Of a DNA stretch of 52,896 nt, positions 17,401 through 24,670 are shown piece after piece. The DNA is from JAXDLW01 sp050998755. GTDB taxonomy: Bacteria > Chloroflexota > Dormibacteria > DASZGP01. The notes below the pieces were generated by a model. That model saw only the letters and a program-made list of their open reading frames with translations, had not been told where the DNA came from and searched no databases. The translations under genes were made by a program, and so were the position numbers. Each line of letters opens with the position of its first letter. Position 1 is the first letter of the stretch. The stretch lies in NCBI GenBank assembly GCA_050998755.1, contig JBPCPW010000068.1, forward strand, positions 1-52,896, in the 5' to 3' direction.

Positions 17401-19029
17401 ATGAAGGGAACCTCGAGCCGGATACGTGCGCTGAGCGCGGTCGGATTGCTGGGCGCGATGCTGGCCATGACCTCACCTTCGGCCTATGCCGCCGGTCCGG
17501 AGCAGTACCGGGGGAGCGCCACCGGCACCGGCGTCACGCTGAACGTCCTCGGACAGTCAGTGCTGGGCGCAGGCAACTCGTCCGCGCTGGGGCGCGCCCT
17601 GGCGACGGCGATCCTGGCCCGGGGTGGTGCGACCGGACTCAACGGTGCACCGGGCTCGCCCTCCACGGCCGAGCGCTCGGGCATCGGCAGTACGCGGGTG
17701 CCGGCCGCAGGTGAGTCGTGTGCCACGCCCAACCTGGCCGCGGCGGGCGTGCCCGCGCCGATCGTGAATGCGCTCCAGGTCGGCGCCGCCTGCTCATACG
17801 CGTCGGCTCAGATTGCGAGTCGCGATGCCAGCGGGCACGGGCAGTCTACCGTCGCTGATGTCAACGTCAGCGCGGAATTGCTGGCCAAGGTCATCACCGA
17901 CCTGATCATCCCAACGCTGAGGACCGCCCTGGGGCCGGTGGTTTCCGCCACCGGGACCGTCGGCATGGGTCTCACCACAGCCAAGGCCACGGTATGTCCA
18001 CCGATAACAATCGCCAGCGCAACACTGGGCGCGGTGTGCAGCGCCGCGATCACCGATATCGCGAACGTCCCCATTCCAACCATCGATGCCCTGATCACCG
18101 CGATCCAGGCCGCGATCACCAACGCGCTCCGGGGGGTCAATCTGCTGACCATCGGGCTCGGTGGCTCGACGTCTGATGTGGCCACCACCGCCACCGCGGT
18201 GGCGGCGGCGGCGACGGGTTCAACACTTTCGGTCACGTCTCCAAACCTGAAGTTTCTGATTCAGGCGATAAATGCCGCCATCGCGGCGGTGCTCAACAGC
18301 TTCCTCGACGCGGTGGCCGCCGCCGTCGCGAACTCCACAACCGCGAAGGCGGTCGCGGCCCTGCTGCCGGCCGGGACGCTCGACCAGGTCGTGGCGGCCG
18401 TCAAGAACCAGGTGCGCCCAGCGGTCCTGGCGGCGGTGAAGACGCTTGAGGACGCGGTGCTGGCGGCGCTGCCGTTCCTCAATTCCGATGTTCCTCTGAT
18501 AAGACTTCAGGGAGCGAACACCACTGCCAGCGCGACGGTGACCAGAGCGACCGGGACCGTGGCCAGGGCGGCCTCCGCCGGTGTGGTGGTAGTCGATCTC
18601 AACCCGCTTCTGGCGACCTTTTTGAGTGTCCCGGCGCACACATCGGTGGCGCCAGGGGTGGACATGACGCTGTTTTCCGGCACGCCCTTGGAGTCCCGGG
18701 TGGCGGTCGGTGCCGCCACGATGACCAAAGAGACCCTTGACGGCATCCCCGTGCAGGGAGCCAAAGCCGAAGGGCTGACGCTCGAACTGCTGAGGACGGT
18801 CATGGGTGGGGTGGTGCTCAACGTTTCGGGCGCATCCGCATCCGCGGGCGACATTCCAGCCATCTTCGATTCGCCGAGTCAGCCGAGCAAGCCGGGCCTG
18901 CCACTAACCGCCCATCCGCCGAACTCCGCGCGCCTGCCCCTCGCTGCTTTGCTCCTCGCGCTGGCTGTGTCGACCGCCTACCGGTCACTTCGACGGCGCC
19001 CGCGGGGCGCGCAGACAAGCGTGGAATAG
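17401..19029 (+). CDS. Secreted alanine-rich surface protein with LPxTA-like sorting signal
   Basis: A 542-residue protein. The signal peptide runs to about residue 30 (LSAVGLLGAMLAMTSPSAYAA). The body is Ala/Val/Thr-rich with long amphipathic stretches such as PTIDALITAIQAAITNAL and NAAIAAVLNSFLDAVAAAV and few charges, as in cell-envelope choice-of-anchor proteins. The C-terminus reads PGLPLTAHPP (~498), a hydrophobic helix (LPLAALLLALAVSTAY) and RSLRRRPRG, the layout of a sortase substrate with LPLTA. The ATG at 17401 follows AAGGATGG; an upstream in-frame ATG at 17377 has no such site. I recognise no catalytic domain; a structural or adhesive role is likely. Confidence 0.8.
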   Translation: MKGTSSRIRALSAVGLLGAMLAMTSPSAYAAGPEQYRGSATGTGVTLNVLGQSVLGAGNSSALGRALATAILARGGATGLNGAPGSPSTAERSGIGSTRVPAAGESCATPNLAAAGVPAPIVNALQVGAACSYASAQIASRDASGHGQSTVADVNVSAELLAKVITDLIIPTLRTALGPVVSATGTVGMGLTTAKATVCPPITIASATLGAVCSAAITDIANVPIPTIDALITAIQAAITNALRGVNLLTIGLGGSTSDVATTATAVAAAATGSTLSVTSPNLKFLIQAINAAIAAVLNSFLDAVAAAVANSTTAKAVAALLPAGTLDQVVAAVKNQVRPAVLAAVKTLEDAVLAALPFLNSDVPLIRLQGANTTASATVTRATGTVARAASAGVVVVDLNPLLATFLSVPAHTSVAPGVDMTLFSGTPLESRVAVGAATMTKETLDGIPVQGAKAEGLTLELLRTVMGGVVLNVSGASASAGDIPAIFDSPSQPSKPGLPLTAHPPNSARLPLAALLLALAVSTAYRSLRRRPRGAQTSVE

Positions 19030-19032
19030 CGG

Positions 19033-19140
19033 ATGGAGCACCGCAACCTCGGTCATACCGGCATGTACGTGAGCCCGTTATGCCTCGGCGCGATGATGTT
19101 CGGCGCGTGGGGAGAGCCGGACCATGACGCACCTGCGTGA
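19033..19140 (+). pseudogene. Aldo/keto reductase N-terminal remnant (35 codons)
   Basis: From ATG 19033 the frame reads MEHRNLGHTGMYVSPLCLGA then MMFGAWGEPDHD, the standard opening of aldo/keto reductases (first beta strand and NADPH-barrel entrance). It stops at 19140 before the DxA(x)xYG catalytic segment. The following 250 bp show no continuation in any frame. This is a 5' fragment left after deletion, 3 bp downstream of the surface-protein gene. Confidence 0.8.
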
Positions 19141-19390
19141 CGGACCCGCTCACCAACCCATTCCAGCGCCGGCGGCGCAGCGCCTGACAGCACCTCCGGT
19201 CTGACGGCCTGATTTCCGCGGGGACGGGCGAGTACCCGCTGGTACGACGCTCAATTATGATCCAGGCGTCGGTAGAGGGCCAACACAGCGGCGCGACAGG
19301 CGAGGACCTCAGGAGAGGCCCCTCTGCCGCCCTCACCCCTTGAAGTACGATGACGTGGGAATTCATGGGTCTTGGGATCGGGGGGACGAT

Positions 19391-19741
19391 GTGGCACGGA
19401 TCCTTATCGTCGATGACGAGCCGGACATCCGGTTCATTGCCCGGATGTACTTCGAGCGCGCCGGCTACGAGGTGGCTGAGGCACCGAATGGCGCCGCGGC
19501 CCTGATAGCTATCCTCGAGATGCCACCCGACCTTTTGGTCACCGACATGATGATGCCGATGATGAACGGAGCCGAGTTGATCAGGCGTCTGCGAGCAGAC
19601 CCGAGCACTGCCGGCATCCCCATCCTGGCGGTGACTGGAGATCCATCAATTGCCGCCGAGGCGGACAAGGTTCTCGAGAAGGGAGTCCCCCAGGCCGACA
19701 TCGTTGCCGCGGCGGCTGCCCTCCTCAATACTGGAGTCTGA
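19391..19741 (+). CDS. Single-domain response regulator (CheY-like)
   Basis: A 116-residue receiver domain with no output domain. The acidic pocket is ILIVDDEPD (Asp 8-9), the phosphoacceptor LLVTDMMMP (Asp ~52), the switch Thr in ILAVTGDP and the conserved Lys in VLEKGV; all catalytic residues are present. The GTG at 19391 is preceded by GGGGGGA. The next gene, a double-ATPase KaiC-like protein, starts 1 bp after the stop, so the two are tightly coupled. Receiver-only proteins carry phosphate from a histidine kinase to a partner; here the KaiC-like protein is the obvious candidate. No histidine kinase is encoded nearby. Confidence 0.9.
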   Translation: MARILIVDDEPDIRFIARMYFERAGYEVAEAPNGAAALIAILEMPPDLLVTDMMMPMMNGAELIRRLRADPSTAGIPILAVTGDPSIAAEADKVLEKGVPQADIVAAAAALLNTGV

Positions 19742-19742
19742 T

Positions 19743-21173
19743 ATGGGGCGCATGCCGACAGGAATTCCGGACCTCGACCTGGTCCTGGGGGGTGGCCTCG
19801 AACGCGGGTCGATGGTGGTCCTCTCTGGCGCTCCTGGCACCGGCAAGACGATCCTCGCGCAGCAGATCTGCTTCCATAACGGCACCGAGGACCACAAGGC
19901 CGTCTACTACACGACGCTGTCGGAGCCGCACACGAAATTGGTCCGCCACGTCGAGGGATTCGAGTTCTTCGATAGCCAGGCCTTCGGCAGCAGGGTCGAG
20001 TTCGTACATCTGGGCGAGCTGGTTCGTGATCCTGATGGCGGCGGCCTTGGCGCCGTTATCGGCGAGGTGGTCCGGACCGTCTTCGACAAGGACCCTTCGG
20101 TGGTGGTGATCGACTCCGCCAAGGCCCTCCGTGACTTTGTCAGCGAGGAGCAGCTGCGCGCGGTGTTCTACGACCTGGCCAGCCGTGTCGCCCACTCGGA
20201 CGCGGTCCTCCTCCTTCTCGGCGAGTACCTGCCCGAGGAGATGGAGGGCTCGGCCGAGATGTCTGTCGCCGACGGGATCCTGAACCTGGTCTATCAGCCG
20301 CGCGAACCGCTGGACCGGCGCTGGCTCCGGGTCCAGAAGCTGCGCGGTGGCGACCATCTAATGGGCAGACACACCTTCGCTATCCGGCCCACGGGCATTG
20401 AGGTGTACCCCCGCATGGAGACAATCGCCGCCGAGGGCGAGGAGGAGGATGCGCCCAGGATCAAAAGCGGGATTCCGGGCCTCAATGCCCTCATGGGCGG
20501 GGGGATGGCCGTTGGGGACGCGACCGTGGTCCTGGGTCCATCCGGCGCCGGCAAGACCAACCTCGCCCTCAACTTCCTGCATCAGGGCGTGCGCGAGGAG
20601 GGGCGCAGCCTCTACGTCTCTTTTCAGGAGACCTCCCAGCAGCTCACCCGTAAGGGAAAGGAGTTCGGGTGGGATCTCGGACCCGACCTGGAGGCGGGCC
20701 GCCTGGTCATCCAGCACGTCCCAGTTGGCGCCCTCGACCTTGACATCCTGGCTGCCTCAGTGCGCCGGGAGCTGACCAAAGGCGGAATCCGCCGCGTCGT
20801 GATCGACAGCCTGGCGGAGATGGTGTTCGCGGCCCGCGAGTCCGAGCGCTTCCCGGCCTACGCCCGAAGCCTGGTCGGCCTGATCCGGGCGCACGACGCA
20901 TCGGTGGTGGTGACCAGCGAGACCAGCACGCTCGGGCCGCTGACCGAGCCCGTTGGTGGCATGTCCTTCCTGTTCCACAACGTGATCCTGCTGCGCTACC
21001 TCGAGAGGGACTCGCAGACTCGCCGGGCCATCAACATCGTCAAGATGCGCAACAGCAATCACGACAAGGGCGTCTTCGAGTTCGTTGTGGGGGAAACCGG
21101 TTTCGAGCTCGGCGAGCGTCTGGAGGATGTTACGGGGGTCCTGGGCTGGAGTGCACTCCGCGCGCAGCCTTAG
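19743..21173 (+). CDS. KaiC-like protein with two RecA-type ATPase domains
   Basis: A 476-residue protein with tandem RecA/KaiC domains. CI begins PTGIPDLDLVLGGGL, with Walker A GAPGTGKT (29-36) and Walker B VVVIDS. CII begins SGIPGLNALMGGGM, with Walker A GPSGAGKT (~264-271) and VVIDS. The CII tail has the KaiC hallmark RRAINIVKMRNSNHDK. By eye, the CII region matching the S431/T432 phosphosite of cyanobacterial KaiC reads GGMSFLFHN, keeping a Ser but with Phe in the Thr position. The usual Glu-Glu pairs are single (LSEP, FQET). No kaiA or kaiB is in the window. It is cotranscribed with a receiver protein and likely forms ATP-dependent hexamers in signalling, not a proven clock. Confidence 0.92.
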   Translation: MGRMPTGIPDLDLVLGGGLERGSMVVLSGAPGTGKTILAQQICFHNGTEDHKAVYYTTLSEPHTKLVRHVEGFEFFDSQAFGSRVEFVHLGELVRDPDGGGLGAVIGEVVRTVFDKDPSVVVIDSAKALRDFVSEEQLRAVFYDLASRVAHSDAVLLLLGEYLPEEMEGSAEMSVADGILNLVYQPREPLDRRWLRVQKLRGGDHLMGRHTFAIRPTGIEVYPRMETIAAEGEEEDAPRIKSGIPGLNALMGGGMAVGDATVVLGPSGAGKTNLALNFLHQGVREEGRSLYVSFQETSQQLTRKGKEFGWDLGPDLEAGRLVIQHVPVGALDLDILAASVRRELTKGGIRRVVIDSLAEMVFAARESERFPAYARSLVGLIRAHDASVVVTSETSTLGPLTEPVGGMSFLFHNVILLRYLERDSQTRRAINIVKMRNSNHDKGVFEFVVGETGFELGERLEDVTGVLGWSALRAQP

Positions 21174-21405
21174 CGCCCGGTTGGCTACCCAGCCTCAGAG
21201 AAGGCAGCCCCGAGTGAAGCGCTGACTCGGCTCGGACGATGAGGGCATCACAGGAGTCATCGTCTTGGAGAAGCGCCATACCCGCGCTGGCGGTGTACGG
21301 CTTGTCGGCGGCGGCCAGAGCCGCGAGCGTCGAGCAGACCGGGGTCGGTGCCGTTCGGCACAACTGCCCCGATTGCGGGGCGACCGTTGGCGGCGCTTGT
21401 GCTGG
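21174..21405 (-). other. Gap holding a possible GGDEF C-terminal relic
   Basis: One minus-strand frame reads LAALAAADKPYTASAGMALL then a stretch with CDALIVRAESALH, which resembles the last strand and helix of GGDEF domains (TASIGVA..., LLxRADxALYxAK). It lacks the rest of the domain and any start. The similarity is short and could be chance. Nothing else in this gap between KaiC and LapA is recognisable. Confidence 0.25.
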
Positions 21406-21720
21406 TCAAACCCCGCTCGACGGCGATGGGGTGACGGAGTGCTCTGGGTCGACCTCCTTCCAGAGGTTGTCCTCAGCGGCGGCCTGCCCGCGACGAGCGC
21501 GTCTTGTAACCCCACGGAGTTGAAGAATGCGGGCGGTTCCCACAGCCAGCACGATGACCGCCCCCACCATCATGGCGAACAGCAGGGCGATCGCCAGCGG
21601 GAGCCGTCCGTGGAAGAAGAGGAACGACAGCATCACGTTCTGAGGGTTCTGGAGGATGAAGACGAGCACCGCGGCCAGGCTGAGAATGGCAACCGCAAGC
21701 GAGGTCCACAGCGCACTCAA
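21406..21720 (-). CDS. LapA-domain (DUF1049) small membrane protein
   Basis: About 104 residues with two transmembrane helices: SLAVAILSLAAVLVFILQNP and PLAIALLFAMMVGAVIVLAVG. Between them lies the family motif FILQNPQNVMLSFLFFHGRLPLA. A basic segment (RGVTRRARRGQ) and a hydrophilic tail follow. LapA-type proteins are inner-membrane proteins tied to envelope assembly in Gram-negatives and of unknown role in monoderms. The TTG at 21720 is the given start, but the codons just upstream (GERRTR) also match the family's usual N-terminus. The true start may be a nonstandard codon a few residues earlier, close to the stop of the upstream helical gene. Confidence 0.8.
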   Translation of the reverse strand: MSALWTSLAVAILSLAAVLVFILQNPQNVMLSFLFFHGRLPLAIALLFAMMVGAVIVLAVGTARILQLRGVTRRARRGQAAAEDNLWKEVDPEHSVTPSPSSGV

Positions 21721-21749
21721 GCGAGTGCGGCGCTCGCCGGAATCTGCGA

Positions 21750-22061
21750 TCAGGTCACCTGCCTGAGCCGTGTCTCCCAGTAACCCAGGCGGTCTTTGAA
21801 CCTGGCTGCCTGAGCCTCGATCACGGGCACGTTGGTCAGCTCTACCTCAAGGCGCGCGACGGGCGATTGGGCGTTCATCAGCTCCTTGACGCGGGTCAGG
21901 ACGGTCTCCTCCATCTCCCAGATCTCCTGATAGACCTTGGTCCAGAAGATCGCCTCCTCCTTGGAGGCGTGGGCAGGATCGACCTCCCCGTCCATGCCCC
22001 TGCTCGAGTCCCGGCCGCGCAGGGCGGCTTCGACGTCGGGCCGGGGATCCGGGGTGCGCAT
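21750..22061 (-). CDS. Small all-helical protein; homologue of the next regulator's N-terminal domain
   Basis: A 103-residue soluble, charged protein. After a disordered Pro/Asp/Arg-rich start it forms one helical domain: KEEAIFWTKVYQEIWEMEET, LTRVKELMNAQSPVARLEVE, VPVIEAQAARFKDRLGYWET. This pattern (AxxWxxVYxxIxxxxxxxLxRV ... SPVARxxxxxxxxxxIExQxxxxxxRLxYW) also runs along residues ~20-95 of the divergently encoded winged-helix protein. Start choice: the ATG at 22061 has AGGA about 8 nt upstream; the ATG at 22070 lies too close to it. LapA follows on the same strand. It may bind the regulator as a partner or competitor. The function is unknown. Confidence 0.72.
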   Translation of the reverse strand: MRTPDPRPDVEAALRGRDSSRGMDGEVDPAHASKEEAIFWTKVYQEIWEMEETVLTRVKELMNAQSPVARLEVELTNVPVIEAQAARFKDRLGYWETRLRQVT

Positions 22062-22136
22062 GTGTTTCATGTCCTAGTTGTACGCAGGGCCCCGTAACGA
22101 ATGCCGTAACCGGCTGCCCAGCGCGTCCGGCGCGCT

Positions 22137-22142
22137 CTAGAA
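22137..22142 (+). promoter_or_regulatory. -10 element for the winged-helix regulator
   Basis: TAGAAT matches the -10 consensus TATAAT at five of six positions. It lies 12 bp before ATG 22155, so the transcript would have a leader of only about 5 nt. No ribosome-binding site precedes the ATG, consistent with near-leaderless translation. Confidence 0.4.
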
Positions 22143-22154
22143 TTGAGCTTGGCT

Positions 22155-22724
22155 ATGGTCGTCGACGAGATGCCCGCGGGAAGGCCCCCGCTTGAAGGCG
22201 AGGACCTCGCAACCGCCCACTGGGAAGACGCCCGCCACTGGCTGAGCGTCTATGCCGATCTGCTTCGATTCAAGCGCCGGCTTCTGGACCGGGTGCATAT
22301 CGACCTACCCAAGCTCGGCCCGGTGGCCCGGCGAGCGGCTAGCGAGGACATCGGGATCATCGAGAGCCAGATGGAGGGGTACCTGGTCCGTATCGACCTC
22401 TGGTATCAGCGGGTCTGGGACCTCCAGGGACTCTGGATCGACCCCAAGGACCGCGTTGTTCGACACAAAGAGCATGAGGCCAAGCTGACCGAACGCGAGT
22501 ACCAGCTGCTCCAGTTCCTGCTCGATCACCCCCATCGGTACTTCAGCGCCGAGCAGATCATGACGCGCGCCTGGGCGGATTCCGGGCTATTCCCCGAGGA
22601 GGTCCGCAACTACATCCTCAAGATTCGCAAGATGCTGGTTCGCCTGGAGATCCCGTGCGAACTGGTCAACCGGCCCGGACGTGGGTACTCCCTGGTATAC
22701 AGGACCGACATCAAGAGTACGTAA
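22155..22724 (+). CDS. OmpR/PhoB-type winged-helix regulator with a helical domain instead of a receiver
   Basis: A 189-residue protein. Residues ~20-95 are helical (HWEDARHWLSVYADLLRFKR, GPVARRAASEDIGIIESQME, LVRIDLWYQRVWDL). Residues ~105-187 are a Trans_reg_C winged helix: LTEREYQLLQFLLDHPHRYF, SAEQIMTRAW, EEVRNYILKIRKMLVRLEI and the wing VNRPGRGYSLVY. There is no receiver domain, so control is not by phosphorelay to an Asp. Instead it shares its N-terminal domain with the small protein encoded divergently, 94 bp away. That suggests regulation by heterodimerisation or a common ligand. The ATG at 22155 is preferred; TTG codons at 22143 and 22149 are alternatives. Confidence 0.85.
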   Translation: MVVDEMPAGRPPLEGEDLATAHWEDARHWLSVYADLLRFKRRLLDRVHIDLPKLGPVARRAASEDIGIIESQMEGYLVRIDLWYQRVWDLQGLWIDPKDRVVRHKEHEAKLTEREYQLLQFLLDHPHRYFSAEQIMTRAWADSGLFPEEVRNYILKIRKMLVRLEIPCELVNRPGRGYSLVYRTDIKST

Positions 22725-22993
22725 CGCACCCCGACCACCCGCTGTTCGGTCGGTCTGTCCTCAGTAGGCTGGAGGTTCCGAGCCGGCGGCGCCGCGATTA
22801 CTGACTTTGTTACATCTGGCGCATCAATCTTTACGACCAAGGAAGGACCATCTTCCGAGAGTCCGGTGGCAGGGGTCTAGCTGCCTGGACGGAAGGGCCC
22901 CCCGGAGCGATTCCCGTCGCCTGCGGGCCCTTCTGTCCCCGGCTCGCTCTACACCGAGGACTGCGATGACAACGGGATGAGCCCGGGACACCA
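22725..22993 (+). promoter_or_regulatory. Intergenic leader with hairpins before the DedA fusion
   Basis: No gene is visible. A 9-bp perfect inverted repeat (GAAGGGCCC / GGGCCCTTC) lies at 22892-22900 and 22925-22933, with a 24-nt loop. Upstream, 22845-22890 holds further short complementary pieces (GGACC/GGTGG, CAGG/CCTG). There is no U-tract after the main stem, so it is not a classic terminator. It could be a structured leader (riboswitch-like) or simply GC-rich spacer. I could not match it to a known riboswitch consensus. Confidence 0.3.
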
Positions 22994-24211
22994 ATGAGCT
23001 TCCTGCAGGGGCTGCACGGGACCGTGGCGATCTTCCTGCTCGTCGGCCTGCTGTTCACTGAGGAGGCCGGCGTGCCCTTGCCATTTGCGCCGGGCGAGCT
23101 GACGCTGATAGCGGCGGGGCTGCTGGTCGCGTCCGGCGGTCTGAACCCATTCTTGTTCGTCCCGCTGGCCATCGCGGGCTGCGTCGCCGGCGCCATGATC
23201 GGTTACGGGTGGGCACGGCTGGTCGGTGAGCATGGGCTCGTATCGCTGGCGCGACGGCTGCACCAGGAACCCAACCTGGAACGGGTGTCCAAACGGATGC
23301 GATCGGCGGGCTGGGGCGGGGTTGCGGTCAGCCGCTGGATCCCCGGGCTGCGCATCTACACCACGCTGGTTGCAGGCGCCGTGCAGATGCCGCGACGCAC
23401 CTACGTGACCGGACTTGTACCGGCGACGGTCGCGTGGGTGATCGTCTTCACCGCGCTTGGGGCGGTGGTCGGGATCCCCGTCGTGCACTTCCTCAGTTCA
23501 GTCCAGAAACTCGCGGTGCAGGGAGGCATCCTTCTGGTCCTGGGAGGCGGCGGGTACTTCGCGATCCGACGGACCCCGAAATCCGGCGGCGCCGGCCTGG
23601 TGCGTATCCCCCGCGCGGTCCGCATCGGCCTCGCCGCAACCATCGATATCGGGGTCATCGCCAGCATCGCCACGGGGCTGTTGGCCCTGGGACGCGTGGT
23701 CCTCGGCGCCAGCCTGGTCGACGGCTGGCTGGACCTCGCGGTGGCCCTGCTCGTGGTTCTGATCTTCTACGCGGTGGTCGCCCGCCACGGCGCCGGCGCG
23801 ACCGTGGGCGAATCGCTGATGCAGACGACCTATGCGAGTGGACTGGGCATGCCCCGCCGGCCGGCAGATGCCTGGAATGCAGCGCGCGCGCTGCTCTCGC
23901 GCGGTGACGACGCCCTCGACTCGACCGCCGCGCTGCTCAGAGGGCTCGGCGACACGACACGGCTGCATCTCGTCAGCGCCCTCCTGGATGGTTCGGCGAC
24001 CGCGGACCAGCTGGCCACGTCGACGGGATCCTCGACCTTCGAGGTAAGTCACCAGCTCGACCGTCTTCTGGCCGTTGGCGTGATCACCGCAACCGCGCCT
24101 GGCCTGGAGGCTCCGCTCGTCTTCCGCCTCCGCGGCGACCTGGTCTCGCCGCTGCTGCAGTTCCTCGCCGCCACGGCAGGGGCGGCTCCGGATGTGGCTG
24201 GTGGCTCCTGA
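22994..24211 (+). CDS. DedA membrane protein fused to RDD-like helices and an ArsR-type winged helix
   Basis: A 405-residue fusion. Residues ~1-185 are a DedA/SNARE-associated domain (GLLFTEEAGVPLPFAPGE; GYGWARLVGEHG; VAVSRWIPGLRIYTTLVAG). DedA proteins are lipid-scramblase or transporter-like membrane proteins. Residues ~200-265 add two helices beginning RIGLAATIDIGVIASI, resembling an RDD domain. Residues ~315-385 read LRGLGDTTRLHLVSALLDG, TADQLATSTGSSTFEVSHQL and DRLLAVGVI, an ArsR-like winged helix with its A-D-x-TR-L motif. The HTH would be cytosolic and tethered to the membrane. The domains are one continuous frame with no sign of a frameshift. A one-component membrane regulator or membrane-sensing transporter is inferred. 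Confidence 0.82.
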   Translation: MSFLQGLHGTVAIFLLVGLLFTEEAGVPLPFAPGELTLIAAGLLVASGGLNPFLFVPLAIAGCVAGAMIGYGWARLVGEHGLVSLARRLHQEPNLERVSKRMRSAGWGGVAVSRWIPGLRIYTTLVAGAVQMPRRTYVTGLVPATVAWVIVFTALGAVVGIPVVHFLSSVQKLAVQGGILLVLGGGGYFAIRRTPKSGGAGLVRIPRAVRIGLAATIDIGVIASIATGLLALGRVVLGASLVDGWLDLAVALLVVLIFYAVVARHGAGATVGESLMQTTYASGLGMPRRPADAWNAARALLSRGDDALDSTAALLRGLGDTTRLHLVSALLDGSATADQLATSTGSSTFEVSHQLDRLLAVGVITATAPGLEAPLVFRLRGDLVSPLLQFLAATAGAAPDVAGGS

Positions 24212-24329
24212 GTCGCTGAGCACCCACTCCTCCCCCACCATCAGTTCCCTCGCGCCGTAAGGCGCGGTCTGGGCCGGCGGCTGAGACTGCGATCTCGCGC
24301 CCATCGGGCGGTGATTGCGTGCTGACGGT

Positions 24330-24354
24330 GGGCTCGGGCTTTGCGCCCGAGCCC
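24330..24354. terminator. Bidirectional terminator-type hairpin
   Basis: GGGCTCGGGC and GCCCGAGCCC form a perfect 10-bp stem around a 5-nt loop (TTTGC), followed by TTGTCA. It sits between the DedA fusion (plus) and the small membrane protein (minus), which converge, so it would serve both. The U-tract is weak, as is common in high-GC genomes. Confidence 0.6.
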
Positions 24355-24401
24355 TTGTCAACTGGAGGACCTACGGGAACCCAGGTTGCTGGTTCCTGGC
24401 G

Positions 24402-24545
24402 TCAGGCCCCGCGCCCCCTGCGGCTGAATCCGAAGCCGCCGGCAGCAAGTGCGAGGACGATGCAGATGATGCCGATCAGGGTGTAGCCCACGACCAGCAG
24501 AATTATCCCAAGGATCAGGAGAAGGCCGCTGCCTCCATAGAACAT
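24402..24545 (-). CDS. Very small two-helix membrane protein (47 residues)
   Basis: Encodes MFYGGSGLLLILGIILLVVG, then a short turn and a second helix (TLIGIICIVLALAAGGFGF), ending SRRGRGA. The ATG at 24545 is preceded by GGAGGAGGTTATTC, an excellent ribosome site, so the 25 residues read upstream of it are not coding. Tiny glycine-rich two-helix proteins of this kind are common in actinobacterial-type genomes and are often stress- or envelope-associated. No function can be assigned. Confidence 0.8.
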   Translation of the reverse strand: MFYGGSGLLLILGIILLVVGYTLIGIICIVLALAAGGFGFSRRGRGA

Positions 24546-24670
24546 GAATAACCTCCTCCGCCTCACTGGTTCGTTCGATCGCGAACGATTCGGGCGGTAG
24601 ACACAGGATCTTCTGACCACCGTAACAACAGCAGTAATCAGCGCAGCGTGGTCGCCCCGGACTCCGTGAC

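Noticed and set aside
19743..21173. A KaiABC circadian clock
   Set aside because: Only a KaiC-like protein is present; no kaiA or kaiB, and the phosphosite appears altered.
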